Of a DNA stretch of 64,000 nt, positions 51,711-60,821 are shown piece by piece; the stretch's first letter is position 1; every line of letters begins with the position of its first letter. Origin of the DNA: Streptomyces sp. 840.1. GTDB lineage: Bacteria; Actinomycetota; Actinomycetes; Streptomycetales; Streptomycetaceae. The DNA lies in the NCBI RefSeq assembly GCF_003751445.1, contig NZ_RJUU01000002.1, positions 620,001 through 684,000 on the forward strand, given 5' to 3'. A program made the position numbers and the translations under genes. The notes under the pieces were generated by a model. That model had not been told where the DNA came from. It did not search any database and saw only the letters and a program-made list of their open reading frames with translations.

Positions 51711-52478
51711 GTGGGGACCACGCAGCTGGAATCGGTACCGGAGCCGAAGTACTGGCACCTCAAGACCGTGCTCAGTGAGGCACTCGACTCGGACTTTGCG
51801 GTGGGGGAGGTCCTTCCCAACGAGCGGGAGCTCGCCGCCCGGTTCGGCGTCGCACGGGCCACGCTGCGGCAGGCATTGGAGCAGCTCGAACTCGAAGGCA
51901 GGCTGCAGCGCCGCCGGGGTGTGGGAACCACGGTCGCGCCGCCGCGTCTGGGCGTGGCCGTCTCCACCGCTCAGCACGACTGGAGCGGAGGCGGCGCGGG
52001 CGAGGCGTGGCAGCCGGTGGACTGCCGGAGCGCGGCCGCACCTGCGGCGGTCGCCGACGCGCTCGACGTGGGGGGCGAGGAGCTGGTCCACATCGTGCGC
52101 CGGATCCGGGTCTCCCACGGGCAGGCCGTCGCGGCGGAACTGCTGTACGTGCCGTCGTCCTCGGTCCCCGAGCTTTCGGCGATAGACACTCCGTCCGGCT
52201 CCGCCAGGGCCCGCAACATCGTGCGCGAGCTGCACCGCCTCGGGCTCGACGGCCAGGACCGCTCGGTGGAGCTCGGTTCGGCACGCGCCGACGACGCCAA
52301 GGAGCTCGACCGGCTTCCGGGGGCTCCCGTCCTCGTCGTCACCACCCGGTACCTCGCCGCAGGCGGGACGGCGGCCGTTTCCATCGCCACCTACCGGGCC
52401 GACACCTGCCGGCTCACCTTCGGTGACTCGGGCGACGTGGAGATCAGCCACCACGACCAGCAGCGCCAGGCATCCTGA
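51711..52478 (+). CDS. UTRA-type GntR family regulator
   Basis: A 255-residue repressor. The winged helix-turn-helix (residues 10-75) contains LPNERELAARFGVARATLRQ, and the C-terminal UTRA domain, which senses sugars or amino sugars, spans about 90-250. GTG at 51711 has GGAGG upstream. Its promoter carries a DasR-like palindrome, so autoregulation is likely. It converges with a ROK gene, 54 bp apart. DasR itself differs clearly in the sequence I know, so this is a paralogue. Confidence 0.9.
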   Translation: MGTTQLESVPEPKYWHLKTVLSEALDSDFAVGEVLPNERELAARFGVARATLRQALEQLELEGRLQRRRGVGTTVAPPRLGVAVSTAQHDWSGGGAGEAWQPVDCRSAAAPAAVADALDVGGEELVHIVRRIRVSHGQAVAAELLYVPSSSVPELSAIDTPSGSARARNIVRELHRLGLDGQDRSVELGSARADDAKELDRLPGAPVLVVTTRYLAAGGTAAVSIATYRADTCRLTFGDSGDVEISHHDQQRQAS

Positions 52479-52532
52479 CCGGACGTCCCTCCCGGCCGGC
52501 AGCCGGGACCCGCACCATACGGCCCGTCGCGC

Positions 52533-53690
52533 TCAGCGGCGGGCCGTCACCGTTCCCTCCACCGCGAACAGCTGCTCCTCGACGTGGTCGAGCGCCAGCC
52601 GCAGGGCCCCCGTCGCGACAGCCGCCTCGCCGAGCAGTGACAGCGCCACGCGTGGGGGCCGGAGGCAGTAGCGGGCCAGCTCACCGCGGAGCGGGTTCAG
52701 TACCCCGTCCAACCCGGCGGCCCATCCGCCGACGACCACGAGCTCGGGATCGAGCGCCAGGACCAGTGCCGCCACATCGTGGACGAGTCGCTGGATGAAG
52801 CGCTCGACCGCAGCCTGTGCCTGCTCGTCGCCGTGCCGCGCCTTCGCGAACACGGCGGCCACCGCATGCTCGTCGAGCGGGTCCAATGGGGTGTCCGTCG
52901 TGGAGAGCAGCTTCTCCGGTGTGACGTCGCGGCCGAGCAGATGCAGGGCGCCGATCTCGCCCGCCGCACCGCCGAAGCCGCGGTGCAGCCGCCCGCCGAT
53001 CAGGGACCCCGCTCCGGGACTCAGCCCGGCCAGCACGAACACGATGTCGTCGGACTCCGTGGCCGCGCCCTTCCAGTGCTCCGCGACGGCTGCGGCGTTC
53101 GCATCGTTCTCCACGAGAACCGGACAGCGGAAGGAGCGCCGCAGCCGTTCACCCAGCGCCAGGCCGGTCCAGCCGGGAAGCGCGGTGCCCAGCCTGACGG
53201 TGCCGTCGGCCTCCACGATGCCGGGACTGCCGACCCCGACCGCGCGCAGGCTGCTGCGGGCCACGCCGGTCCGCCGCAGCACCTCGGCGACCACGGTCCG
53301 CACCTTCTCGAGGCGGTCGTCGGCGCAGGCGGTCTCCGACACGGCCCGTGAGCCGGCGCCGATGATCCGGCCGTCCAGGCCCGACAGCAGCGCCGAGACC
53401 CGGTGCGGGCCGATTTCGATGCCCAGCAGATGTCCGGCCTCGGCACGGAACCGGAAACGCCGGGCCGGACGGCCCTGTCGTCGTGCCTCGGCGCCGTCGG
53501 GCGCCGACTCGACGACCAGGCCGGCCTCGAACAGTCCTTCCATGACGCCCTCGACCGTCGGCCGCGAAAGGCCGGTGATCCGCGTCAGGTCCGTGAGGGT
53601 CGGGGAACCGGCGCCCCTGAGGGCGTGCAGCACCACCGCGGAATTGATCCGACGCAGCAACGACGGATCTCCACCGGTCAGCCGGCCCAC
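52533..53690 (-). CDS. ROK family protein, regulator type, without zinc motif
   Basis: A 385-residue ROK protein with an N-terminal winged helix (SPTLTDLTRITGLSRPTVEG) and a kinase-like C-terminal fold (VLVENDANAAAVAEHW). In sugar kinases of the family the segment is E-x-G-H followed by a C-x-C-G-x-x-G-C-x-E zinc motif. Here the corresponding part reads AGEIGALHLLGRD, with Ala in place of the His and no cysteine cluster. Kinase activity is unlikely; it should act as a regulator, perhaps of sugar genes. Confidence 0.9.
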   Translation of the reverse strand: MGRLTGGDPSLLRRINSAVVLHALRGAGSPTLTDLTRITGLSRPTVEGVMEGLFEAGLVVESAPDGAEARRQGRPARRFRFRAEAGHLLGIEIGPHRVSALLSGLDGRIIGAGSRAVSETACADDRLEKVRTVVAEVLRRTGVARSSLRAVGVGSPGIVEADGTVRLGTALPGWTGLALGERLRRSFRCPVLVENDANAAAVAEHWKGAATESDDIVFVLAGLSPGAGSLIGGRLHRGFGGAAGEIGALHLLGRDVTPEKLLSTTDTPLDPLDEHAVAAVFAKARHGDEQAQAAVERFIQRLVHDVAALVLALDPELVVVGGWAAGLDGVLNPLRGELARYCLRPPRVALSLLGEAAVATGALRLALDHVEEQLFAVEGTVTARR

Positions 53691-53994
53691 GGTGTGTCCT
53701 CCCAGCTCGTGCGCATGTCAGGCGGATCGTACTCGTTGCACAGGGGCAGGGCGACTGCGGGACACAACGCCGTCCGGGAAGGACGGGAAGCACCCGGTGC
53801 CCGGCCTCGCTCGGGCCCTGCTCCGGCCCTACTCCGACCTTCGTTCGGCCCTGCATTTGTCCTCTCTGACCCTGCTGCCGTCCTCCTGCATCCTCGCCTC
53901 GGTCTGGCTTTGGTGGGGGCGTTCGGCTGGGACCGGTGCTGTGTGCCGCGTCAGCGCCGGCTTCTTGGTGGCGCATGCCGGGTGGCCCAGGCAC
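53691..53994. other. 304-bp region with no gene seen
   Basis: Lies upstream of the ROK gene and behind the response regulator. It contains many repeated GGCCCT/CGGCC stretches that look like decayed copies of the neighbouring repeat, but no convincing reading frame. Confidence 0.4.
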
Positions 53995-54142
53995 TGTCGG
54001 GTTCGGTAAGGCACCCTGTCGGGTTCGGCTCGGCTCCGTGTGGGGCTCTGCCCGGGGCCGAGTCGGGTTCGGGCGACTTCGTGTGGGGTTCGGCCCGGGG
54101 ACCGAGTCGGGTTAGGCCCGCTCCGTATGGGGTTCGGCTCGA
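53995..54142. repeat. degenerate 44-bp tandem repeat
   Basis: Two well-aligned 44-bp units, at 54021-54064 and 54065-54108, are followed by a partial third from 54109. Each begins GGGTTCGG or GGGTTAGG, continues with a GTGTGGGG or GTATGGGG core, and ends (units 1 and 2) in CCGAGTC. The shorter phrase TGTCGGGTTCGG precedes them at 53995 and 54017. The array stops two bases before the stop codon of the response regulator. Confidence 0.7.
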
Positions 54143-54144
54143 TG

Positions 54145-54795
54145 TCAGCTGGGAGCGACGAATCCGGACTCGTAGGCGGCGATGACGGCCTGGGTACGGT
54201 CGCGGGCGCCCAACTTCGCCAGCACCGCGCTGACATGGGTCTTCACCGTCTGCACGCCCACCACGAGCCTTTCCGCGATCTCCGCGTTGGACAGCCCCCT
54301 GGCCATCAGCCGCAGCACAGCGGCCTCCCGCTCAGTGAGCGAGGCCCGGTCCATGACCTCACGTGCCCTGCTCGTGCCGTACTCGGCGGCGAGCTGCCGG
54401 ACTGCCGCCGGGAACAACAGGGACTCGCCCTCCGCCACCAGCCGAACCGCGTTGACGATCTCGGCCGGCCGGGCCCGCTTGAGGAGGAAACCGTCCGCCC
54501 CCGCGCGCAGCGCCTCGTAGACGTATTCGTCATTCTCGAACGTCGTCACCACCAGGATCTTCGGCGGATCGGGCACCGTGCGCAGCACCACCCTGGTCGC
54601 CTCGATACCGTCCATCAGCGGCATCCGTACGTCCATCGCCACGACATCGGGCCGCAGCTGACGTACCAGGGGAATCACCGCGGCTCCGTCACCCGCCTCG
54701 CCGACGACCTCGATATCTGGCTGGGCCTCCAGGACCGCGCGCAGACCCGCGCGGACCAAGGGCTCGTCGTCGACGAGAAGAACGGTAACCGGCAT
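54145..54795 (-). CDS. NarL/LuxR-type response regulator
   Basis: A 216-residue two-component regulator. The receiver domain has the acidic pair DDE (residues 9-11), the phospho-acceptor Asp in AMDVRMPLMDG near 55 and the Lys in FLLKRARPAE near 104. The C-terminal LuxR helix-turn-helix is SLTEREAAVLRLMARGLSNA. It lies 4 bp downstream of the histidine kinase gene and is therefore co-transcribed. It likely controls the divergent ABC exporter. Confidence 0.95.
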   Translation of the reverse strand: MPVTVLLVDDEPLVRAGLRAVLEAQPDIEVVGEAGDGAAVIPLVRQLRPDVVAMDVRMPLMDGIEATRVVLRTVPDPPKILVVTTFENDEYVYEALRAGADGFLLKRARPAEIVNAVRLVAEGESLLFPAAVRQLAAEYGTSRAREVMDRASLTEREAAVLRLMARGLSNAEIAERLVVGVQTVKTHVSAVLAKLGARDRTQAVIAAYESGFVAPS

Positions 54796-54799
54796 CCGG

Positions 54800-55981
54800 T
54801 CAGCGTATGCGGTTCAGCGGAAGGCTCGCGTGCACCATCCATTCCCCTTCGTGCAGGCCCGTCTTGGCGCTCCCACCCAGCAGAGCGGCTCTCTCCCGGA
54901 TACCCCGCAGCCCGCTTCCACCCCCGGGCGTACCAGCCGAACCCGTGAACGGATTGGTGACCTCCAACTCCAGCCGGCCCTCCGCGACGCTGATACGGAC
55001 CCGGACCGGGGCGGCCCGCGAATGCCGCAGGGCATTGGTGAGGGACTCCTGAAGGATGCGGTACCCCTCACGGGACACCGAGCCAGGAACCTGCTCCAGC
55101 GGCCCGGAGACCTCGGCATCGACCTCCGTCCCGGCCCCCCGCGCGGAGTCCAGCAACCGGTCCGCCTCAACCAGGGAAGGTCGTTGCCCCGCAGGCGTAC
55201 CCGACTCACGCAGTACCCTCAGCACCCGTTCCAGATCATCGAGCGCGTCGCGGCCCGTCTCCTCGATCGCCACCAGCGCACGTTCGGTGAACTCCGGGTC
55301 ACGTGCCGCCCTCGCGGCACCCGCCTGCACCACGGCCACCGTCAGGGCGTGCCCGATCGAATCGTGCAGCTCGCGCGCGATCCGATTGCGCTCCAGCAGT
55401 TGTTCGGTGCGTTCCTCCAGCATCGTCAGCCGCTGGACCGGCGTCGGGCCCAGCAGCCAGCGGGCCGCCGCGGTGATCAGCTCACCACAGCCCACGATCA
55501 CCGCAAGCAAGATCAGCAGTGGAACGGGCGTGAGGAGAGCAGCCCACCAGTTCGGTCCGAGTCCGCCGGCGAACCATTCGTCGCTCGGTGTCGAACCGAA
55601 CGTGGAGCGGACGAGGTCGACTGTCGTGGCCGAGAGCCATGCCGTTGCGAGCCCGGCCAGGCCCGCGCACAGCAGCCGCACCTCCAGCCAGAGTGCGGTC
55701 CGCCAGCGCTCGGACCAAGAGACGGACGGTGCAACGGAGATGGTCGCGTCCGGAGTGCCGCGCTCCGCAGGCGTGAGCAGCAGTTGCGCCTGCATCCCCT
55801 CTGCGAGCCGCATACCGGGTATCAGGCCGACCAGCGCCGCGAGGACGAGAGGCACCCACGGCGTGTCCATCGAGATGAACAGCCACACGCTCACGGCGGC
55901 GGACGGCATGAGCAGATGCAGCCAGCGGGTATAGGTGACCAGCGCGGTCAGCGGGTGGAGGAAGCGGAGCATGCCGCCCAT
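54800..55981 (-). CDS. sensor histidine kinase (HisKA_3 type)
   Basis: A 393-residue membrane kinase. Four to five hydrophobic helices occupy the first 190 residues. The dimerisation/H-box reads RNRIARELHDSIGHALTVAV with the phospho-His, and the ATP-binding domain shows ILQESLTNALRHS (N-box) and GSGLRGIRERAALLGGS (G-box). ATG at 55981 or 55972 is equally possible. It forms an operon with the response regulator and diverges from the ABC exporter genes. Confidence 0.92.
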   Translation of the reverse strand: MGGMLRFLHPLTALVTYTRWLHLLMPSAAVSVWLFISMDTPWVPLVLAALVGLIPGMRLAEGMQAQLLLTPAERGTPDATISVAPSVSWSERWRTALWLEVRLLCAGLAGLATAWLSATTVDLVRSTFGSTPSDEWFAGGLGPNWWAALLTPVPLLILLAVIVGCGELITAAARWLLGPTPVQRLTMLEERTEQLLERNRIARELHDSIGHALTVAVVQAGAARAARDPEFTERALVAIEETGRDALDDLERVLRVLRESGTPAGQRPSLVEADRLLDSARGAGTEVDAEVSGPLEQVPGSVSREGYRILQESLTNALRHSRAAPVRVRISVAEGRLELEVTNPFTGSAGTPGGGSGLRGIRERAALLGGSAKTGLHEGEWMVHASLPLNRIR

Positions 55982-56080
55982 CGTGCCAGCGTGATCGGGG
56001 GCAGCGGCTCCCCCGCAGGAGGGAGATGATCCACTCGCGCGGGGGAGGACCGTGGCCGGCGGGGCGGCCAGGCTGAGGAC

Positions 56081-57016
56081 ATGAACAGCATCGATGTCCA
56101 CGAGCTCACCAAGGACTACGGCGCGACCCGTGCTGTGGACCACCTCACCTTCAGCGTGCGGCCGGGCCGGGTCACCGGATTCCTCGGGCCCAACGGCGCG
56201 GGCAAGTCCACGACCATGCGGCTGGTCCTCGGGCTGGACCGGCCCACGGGCGGCACCGCCACTATTGGCGGTCAGGCATACGCGGCCCTGAACGAGCCGC
56301 TGCGCCGAGTTGGTGTACTCCTCGATCCGCAGGCCGCTCACGGTTCGCGGACTGCCCGCGACCATCTGTTGGCGCTCGCATCGAGCAACGGCATGGGCCG
56401 TGTAAGAGTGGAGGAGGTGCTGGAGGAGGCCGGCCTCGCCCAGGTGAGCCTTCGCCGGATCAAGACCTTCTCTCTCGGCATGCGCCAACGGCTCGGTATA
56501 GCGGCCGCGCTACTCGGAGACCCGGGCGTGGTCATGCTGGACGAGCCGTCGAACGGGCTGGACCCGGAAGGCATCGTCTGGATCCGGGAACTGATGAAGC
56601 GGCTCGCCCGTGAGGGCCGGACGGTCCTCGTTTCCAGTCACCTGATGAACGAGACATCCTCTTTTGCCGACCACCTGATCGTGCTCGGACGGGGGCGGCT
56701 CCTCATCGACCTGCCGATGCAGGAGTTCCTCGACTCCCGTCGCCGCCCCAGGGTACGGATGCGGACCACGGAATCCGCCCGGCTCGGCGAGGTTCTGGCA
56801 CGCAATGGACACCGGGCCGCGCAGGGGGACGACGGTCGTTGGACCGTCGAGGGCGTAAAGGCGGAGGAGATCGGAGCGATGGCAGCCAGAGAGGGGATTG
56901 CGCTCTTTGAGCTCATCGATGAGCAGGTCACGCTGGAACAGGCCTACCTGGACCTCACCGCCGGCGCCACGGAATTTGCTTCCGCGGCAGCGCACACCAC
57001 GCGTCAGGAGGCCTGA
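56081..57016 (+). CDS. ABC transporter ATP-binding protein
   Basis: An exporter ATPase of 311 residues. Walker A GPNGAGKSTT is near residue 38, the signature SLGMRQRLGIAAAL near 134, Walker B VVMLDEPSNGLDP near 155 and the H-loop VLVSSHLMNE near 190. The C-terminal extension is typical of antibiotic/bacitracin-type exporters. The stop is followed after 2 bases by the permease start, so they are coupled. The divergent two-component system probably senses the transported compound. Confidence 0.94.
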   Translation: MNSIDVHELTKDYGATRAVDHLTFSVRPGRVTGFLGPNGAGKSTTMRLVLGLDRPTGGTATIGGQAYAALNEPLRRVGVLLDPQAAHGSRTARDHLLALASSNGMGRVRVEEVLEEAGLAQVSLRRIKTFSLGMRQRLGIAAALLGDPGVVMLDEPSNGLDPEGIVWIRELMKRLAREGRTVLVSSHLMNETSSFADHLIVLGRGRLLIDLPMQEFLDSRRRPRVRMRTTESARLGEVLARNGHRAAQGDDGRWTVEGVKAEEIGAMAAREGIALFELIDEQVTLEQAYLDLTAGATEFASAAAHTTRQEA

Positions 57017-57018
57017 CC

Positions 57019-57756
57019 ATGTCGACAGCCGCAGTCCTGCGCTCCGAGTGGATCAAGATCAGATCGGTGCGCTCCATCTCAGGATCCCTGATCGCCGTCT
57101 TCCTGGTCACTATGGTCGTCACAGTGCTCACCTCCGCCACTGTCGGCCGGGACGAGGCGGCCGAGGCGGACGCCGAACTCGTCTTCGGCGCCTTCTACGC
57201 AATGAACTTCGGCCAGATCGCGGCCATCAGCTTCGGCGCGACGGCGATTTCGTCCGAGTACCTCAATGGCGCGCTGCGCATGTCGCTCGCGGCGGTTCCG
57301 CGCCGCACTCACTTCTACGCGGTCAAGATGTCGCTCATCGGAGGATTGGCGCTGGCGGTTGGCCTCATCACAGCCTTTGGTTCGTTCCTGTTGGGGCAGC
57401 TCTTCATGGGGGAATACGCCATCGGTCTCGGTGAACCAGGTGCCTTGAGGGCCGCGTTCGGAGGCGGGATATACCTGGCCCTGATGGCGCTCTTCGCGGC
57501 GGGGCTGACAGTCCTGCTGCGCAGCGCGGTGGCGGTGCTCAGCCTGCTCATCCCCTTCATCCTGATCGTCTCGTTCGTAGTCGGTGACATAGCCGGCAGC
57601 GCGGCCGGCTATCTGCCGGACCGGGCCGGACAGTTGGTGCTGCACCAGCACCCGGAAGGCAGCCTGGGCCCATGGACGGGACTGGCCGTCACCGCCGGGT
57701 GGGCCGCGGTGGCGTTGTTGGCCGGATGGTGGGCGCTCCGACGCCGCGACGCCTGA
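57019..57756 (+). CDS. ABC transporter permease
   Basis: A 245-residue ABC-2-type permease with six hydrophobic helices (first SISGSLIAVFLVTMVVTVLT). It begins 2 bases after the ATPase stop with GGAGG inside the preceding gene as ribosome binding site. Together they form an exporter. No extra partner gene is present. Confidence 0.92.
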   Translation: MSTAAVLRSEWIKIRSVRSISGSLIAVFLVTMVVTVLTSATVGRDEAAEADAELVFGAFYAMNFGQIAAISFGATAISSEYLNGALRMSLAAVPRRTHFYAVKMSLIGGLALAVGLITAFGSFLLGQLFMGEYAIGLGEPGALRAAFGGGIYLALMALFAAGLTVLLRSAVAVLSLLIPFILIVSFVVGDIAGSAAGYLPDRAGQLVLHQHPEGSLGPWTGLAVTAGWAAVALLAGWWALRRRDA

Positions 57757-57938
57757 GCGGAGGCACTACGCCACGGCACCCGGACACCAGGACGCGTGGG
57801 CACCCGGAGGGCAGAACGAGGGGTGAGAGGACGCGAGACGAGGTGCGAGAGGATGAGGGGCATGGATGAAACGGCTTAAATCTCTCCAAAGCGTGGGGTG
57901 GGGACTCGATTGTCAGTGGCGGACGGTTTACTGACGGC

Positions 57939-58376
57939 ATGACCACCGCACATCAGCTCCGCCTCATCGATGGGATGCGCAACCGCGAGTTTCCCGCGGA
58001 GCGTGTCCGGTCGGGCACGGGAGTCAGCGGGCCCGGCTATCACACCGCCTTCCTGCACGCGGACGACGATGGCTGGGACGAGGACGAGGCGGCGCGGTTG
58101 GAACACCGGGCGCAGTGCCTCGCGGAGCACGACGCGCTGATCACATTGCTCGGTGCGCGCTGGGGGGAGCCGCAGCTGGTCAGTCTGTGGAGCGCGCAGG
58201 AGCGCATGATGGCCGGCGAGGTGATAGCCGATCCCTGGGCCGAGACGGTTGCGGGTTGTGAATTCTTCCGGCTCTGGCACATCGAGGAACGGTGGATAGC
58301 CCTGGGGCTCTGCCTGGAGGAGCACGGCCCCGGGTGCGAGCTCACCGTCGTGGTGACGGAGATAGACCCGCCGTGA
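57939..58376 (+). CDS. hypothetical acidic protein
   Basis: A 145-residue soluble protein with no recognised domain; Trp/Glu/His-rich, with EFFRLWHIEERWIALGLCLE near the C-terminus. The ATG has no strong ribosome binding site. A GTTTAC stretch lies upstream. Codon usage is like its neighbours. Confidence 0.6.
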   Translation: MTTAHQLRLIDGMRNREFPAERVRSGTGVSGPGYHTAFLHADDDGWDEDEAARLEHRAQCLAEHDALITLLGARWGEPQLVSLWSAQERMMAGEVIADPWAETVAGCEFFRLWHIEERWIALGLCLEEHGPGCELTVVVTEIDPP

Positions 58377-58561
58377 GGCGTGCGGATCGAGTGCGGATCG
58401 CGCGAAGCGTCTGACGTCCGGACCGCGTCGCCCCTGCGCCGGCTGCGCCCCGACCCATCCAGAGACCGGGCCGGGCCGGGTCGACCGGGCCGAGCGGGTC
58501 GACCGGGCACGCAGGGGAGCAGCGGGAGCGGCGGGCGGCACCGGCAGCCTCGCCCTGGCAG

Positions 58562-59152
58562 TCAGGTCTTGGTGCCGCTCCCGGTGCCGGTCCCGGTTCC
58601 TGTGCCGGGGTGGGGATCCGCGGTGACGGCCCTGCGGAGCCGTCCGTACTCTGCGGCCATCGACTGAGCGGTCCAGTGGGCGTTGAGGCCGCTGGGGTTG
58701 GGCAGGGCCCAGACGTGCGCTCCGCCGACCGTCCGTTCCTGCCGTCCGATGTGGGCCCGCCGTTCACCGAATGCCGTCCGGTAGGCCGTGATGCCGACCA
58801 CCGCCAGCCACTGCGGCCGAAGCTTCTCCACCTTCGCGGTGAGGATGTCTCCCCCCGCACGGAACTCCTCGGCGGAGAGTTCATCGGCCCGCGCCGTGGC
58901 TCTGGCGACCACGTTCGTGATGCCGAGCCCGTACTGGAGCAGCTCGGACTGTTCGGCAGGCCTCAGTTGCCGCGGTGTGAAACCCGACAGATGGAGTACC
59001 GGCCAGAAGCGATTGCCGGGGAAAGCGAAATGGTGGCCCGTGGCACCAGTCATCAGGCTCGGATTGATTCCGCAGAACAGCACGCGCAGACCGCCCGCGA
59101 CCACATCGGGAACAGTGCGGTCACGGGCGGCCTGGAGCTCATCGGGTGTCAT
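58562..59152 (-). CDS. mug: mismatch-specific uracil-DNA glycosylase (Mug/TDG family)
   Basis: A 196-residue glycosylase removing uracil or ethenocytosine opposite G. The family motif LFCGINPSLMTGATGHHFAF near residues 25-44 contains the catalytic Asn, and the second motif NPSGLN lies near 153. The C-terminus is a Gly-Thr repeat (GTGTGTGTGSGTKT) coded by a 6-base tandem repeat at 58571-58606. It lies 20 bp downstream of purB on the same strand, so they may be co-transcribed. Confidence 0.94.
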   Translation of the reverse strand: MTPDELQAARDRTVPDVVAGGLRVLFCGINPSLMTGATGHHFAFPGNRFWPVLHLSGFTPRQLRPAEQSELLQYGLGITNVVARATARADELSAEEFRAGGDILTAKVEKLRPQWLAVVGITAYRTAFGERRAHIGRQERTVGGAHVWALPNPSGLNAHWTAQSMAAEYGRLRRAVTADPHPGTGTGTGTGSGTKT

Positions 59153-59171
59153 GGCGCGATGGCAGACAGCA

Positions 59172-60614
59172 TCAGAGGATGGAACCGGGTGTGTACCCGG
59201 CAGCCTCCGGGTGCTGCTTGGTGATCTCCTCGATCCGGGAGACGAGTGCCGTGACCTGGTCGCCCGCAGCGCCCGTGAACGAGAGCTTGTCGGCCATCAG
59301 CTCGTCCAGCTGGGCACGGTCCAGCGGAATGCGCTCATCGGCAGCCAGTTTGTCCAGGAGCTCGTTGCGTTCCGTGCCCTGCTCGCGCATGGCCAGGGCG
59401 GAGGCGACCGCGTTCTCCTTGATGGCCTCATGGGCCACCTCGCGTCCGACGCCCGCGCGCACCGCACCCATCAGAACCTTGGTGGTGGCGAGGAACGGCA
59501 GGTAGCGGTCCAGCTCACGGGCGACGACGGCGGGGAAGGCGCCGAACTCGTCGAGCACCGTCAGGAAGGTTTCCACCAGGCCGTCGAACGCGAAGAACGC
59601 GTCCGGCAGCGCCACCCGGCGCACCACGGAGCAGGACACATCGCCCTCGTTCCACTGGTCGCCCGCCAGCTCGCCGGTCATCGACGCGTAGCCGCGCAGG
59701 ATCACCATCAGGCCGTTGACGCGCTCGCAGGAGCGGGTGTTCATCTTGTGCGGCATCGCGGACGAGCCGACCTGGCCGGGCTTGAAGCCCTCGGTCACCA
59801 GTTCGTGGCCGGCCATCAGCCGGATGGTCTTCGCGACGGAGGAAGGGGCGGCGGCCAGTTGCACCAGCGCGGTCACCACGTCGTAGTCGAGCGAGCGCGG
59901 GTAGACCTGGCCGACGGAGGTGAAGGCCTGCGCGAAGCCGAGGTGGCCGGCGATGCGCTGCTCCAGGTCGGCCAGCTTGCCGGCGTCGCCGCCCAGCAGG
60001 TCGAGCATGTCCTGCGCGGTGCCGACGGGTCCCTTGATGCCGCGGAGCGGGTAGCGGCCGAGCAGGTCCTCCAGGCGGCTGTAGGCCACCAGCAGCTCGT
60101 CGGCCGCTGTCGCAAAGCGCTTGCCGAGCGTCGTGGCCTGTGCGGCGACATTGTGGGAGCGACCGGCGATGACCAGCTCGCGGTACTCGCCGGCCAGTCT
60201 TCCGAGCCGAGCCAGTACGGCAACGGTCCGGTCGCGCATCAGTTCGAGAGAGAGTCGGATCTGGAGCTGTTCGACGTTCTCGGTGAGGTCCCGGGACGTC
60301 ATGCCCTTGTGGACCTGCTCATGGCCGGCGAGGGCGTTGAACTCCTCGATGCGGGCCTTGACGTCGTGCCGGGTGACCTTCTCGCGCTCAGCGATCGAAG
60401 CCAGGTCTACCTGGTCGAGGACACGCTCGTAGTCAGCGAGAGCGGCGTCGGGCACCTCGATCCCGAGGTCCTTCTGGGCGCGCAGCACCGCCAGCCACAG
60501 CTGACGTTCCAGCTTCACCTTCTGCTCGGGGGACCAAAGGACGGCCAGCTCCGTGGAGGCGTAGCGGCCGGCCAGGACATTGGGGATGCGAGGCTTCGCA
60601 GACACAGCAGTCAC
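59172..60614 (-). CDS. purB: adenylosuccinate lyase
   Basis: Enzyme of purine synthesis cleaving SAICAR and adenylosuccinate. The 480-residue protein carries the superfamily signature SSAMPHKMNTRSCERV, with the catalytic Ser in SSAMP near residue 284, and an HKGMTSRD region near 101. ATG start is the first codon of homology. Length and domain order are normal. It is followed by mug. Confidence 0.97.
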   Translation of the reverse strand: MTAVSAKPRIPNVLAGRYASTELAVLWSPEQKVKLERQLWLAVLRAQKDLGIEVPDAALADYERVLDQVDLASIAEREKVTRHDVKARIEEFNALAGHEQVHKGMTSRDLTENVEQLQIRLSLELMRDRTVAVLARLGRLAGEYRELVIAGRSHNVAAQATTLGKRFATAADELLVAYSRLEDLLGRYPLRGIKGPVGTAQDMLDLLGGDAGKLADLEQRIAGHLGFAQAFTSVGQVYPRSLDYDVVTALVQLAAAPSSVAKTIRLMAGHELVTEGFKPGQVGSSAMPHKMNTRSCERVNGLMVILRGYASMTGELAGDQWNEGDVSCSVVRRVALPDAFFAFDGLVETFLTVLDEFGAFPAVVARELDRYLPFLATTKVLMGAVRAGVGREVAHEAIKENAVASALAMREQGTERNELLDKLAADERIPLDRAQLDELMADKLSFTGAAGDQVTALVSRIEEITKQHPEAAGYTPGSIL

Positions 60615-60821
60615 GTGTCGTGAGCTTACCTGGCTTCTTCAGCGGCTCGTGAGCGTGTGCCGACCGCAGAAGGTCCAGGTCGGAGGCTTCCGGGCCTGGG
60701 GGAAGGAGCCGGACCGCTCCGGGCTCGCGGCCTGGGCCCCGAATGAGGGCGCAAGGGCCCCGGCTCTCGTCCTGCCGCCGGCCCGGCCCGGCCCGGCCCG
60801 GCTCGCTCCTGCCCGAGGCGG

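Noticed and set aside
53829..54236. A 135-codon minus-strand frame through the repeat region
   Set aside because: Composed of repeat-derived Arg/Pro/Thr codons and overlaps the response regulator; no sign of a gene.
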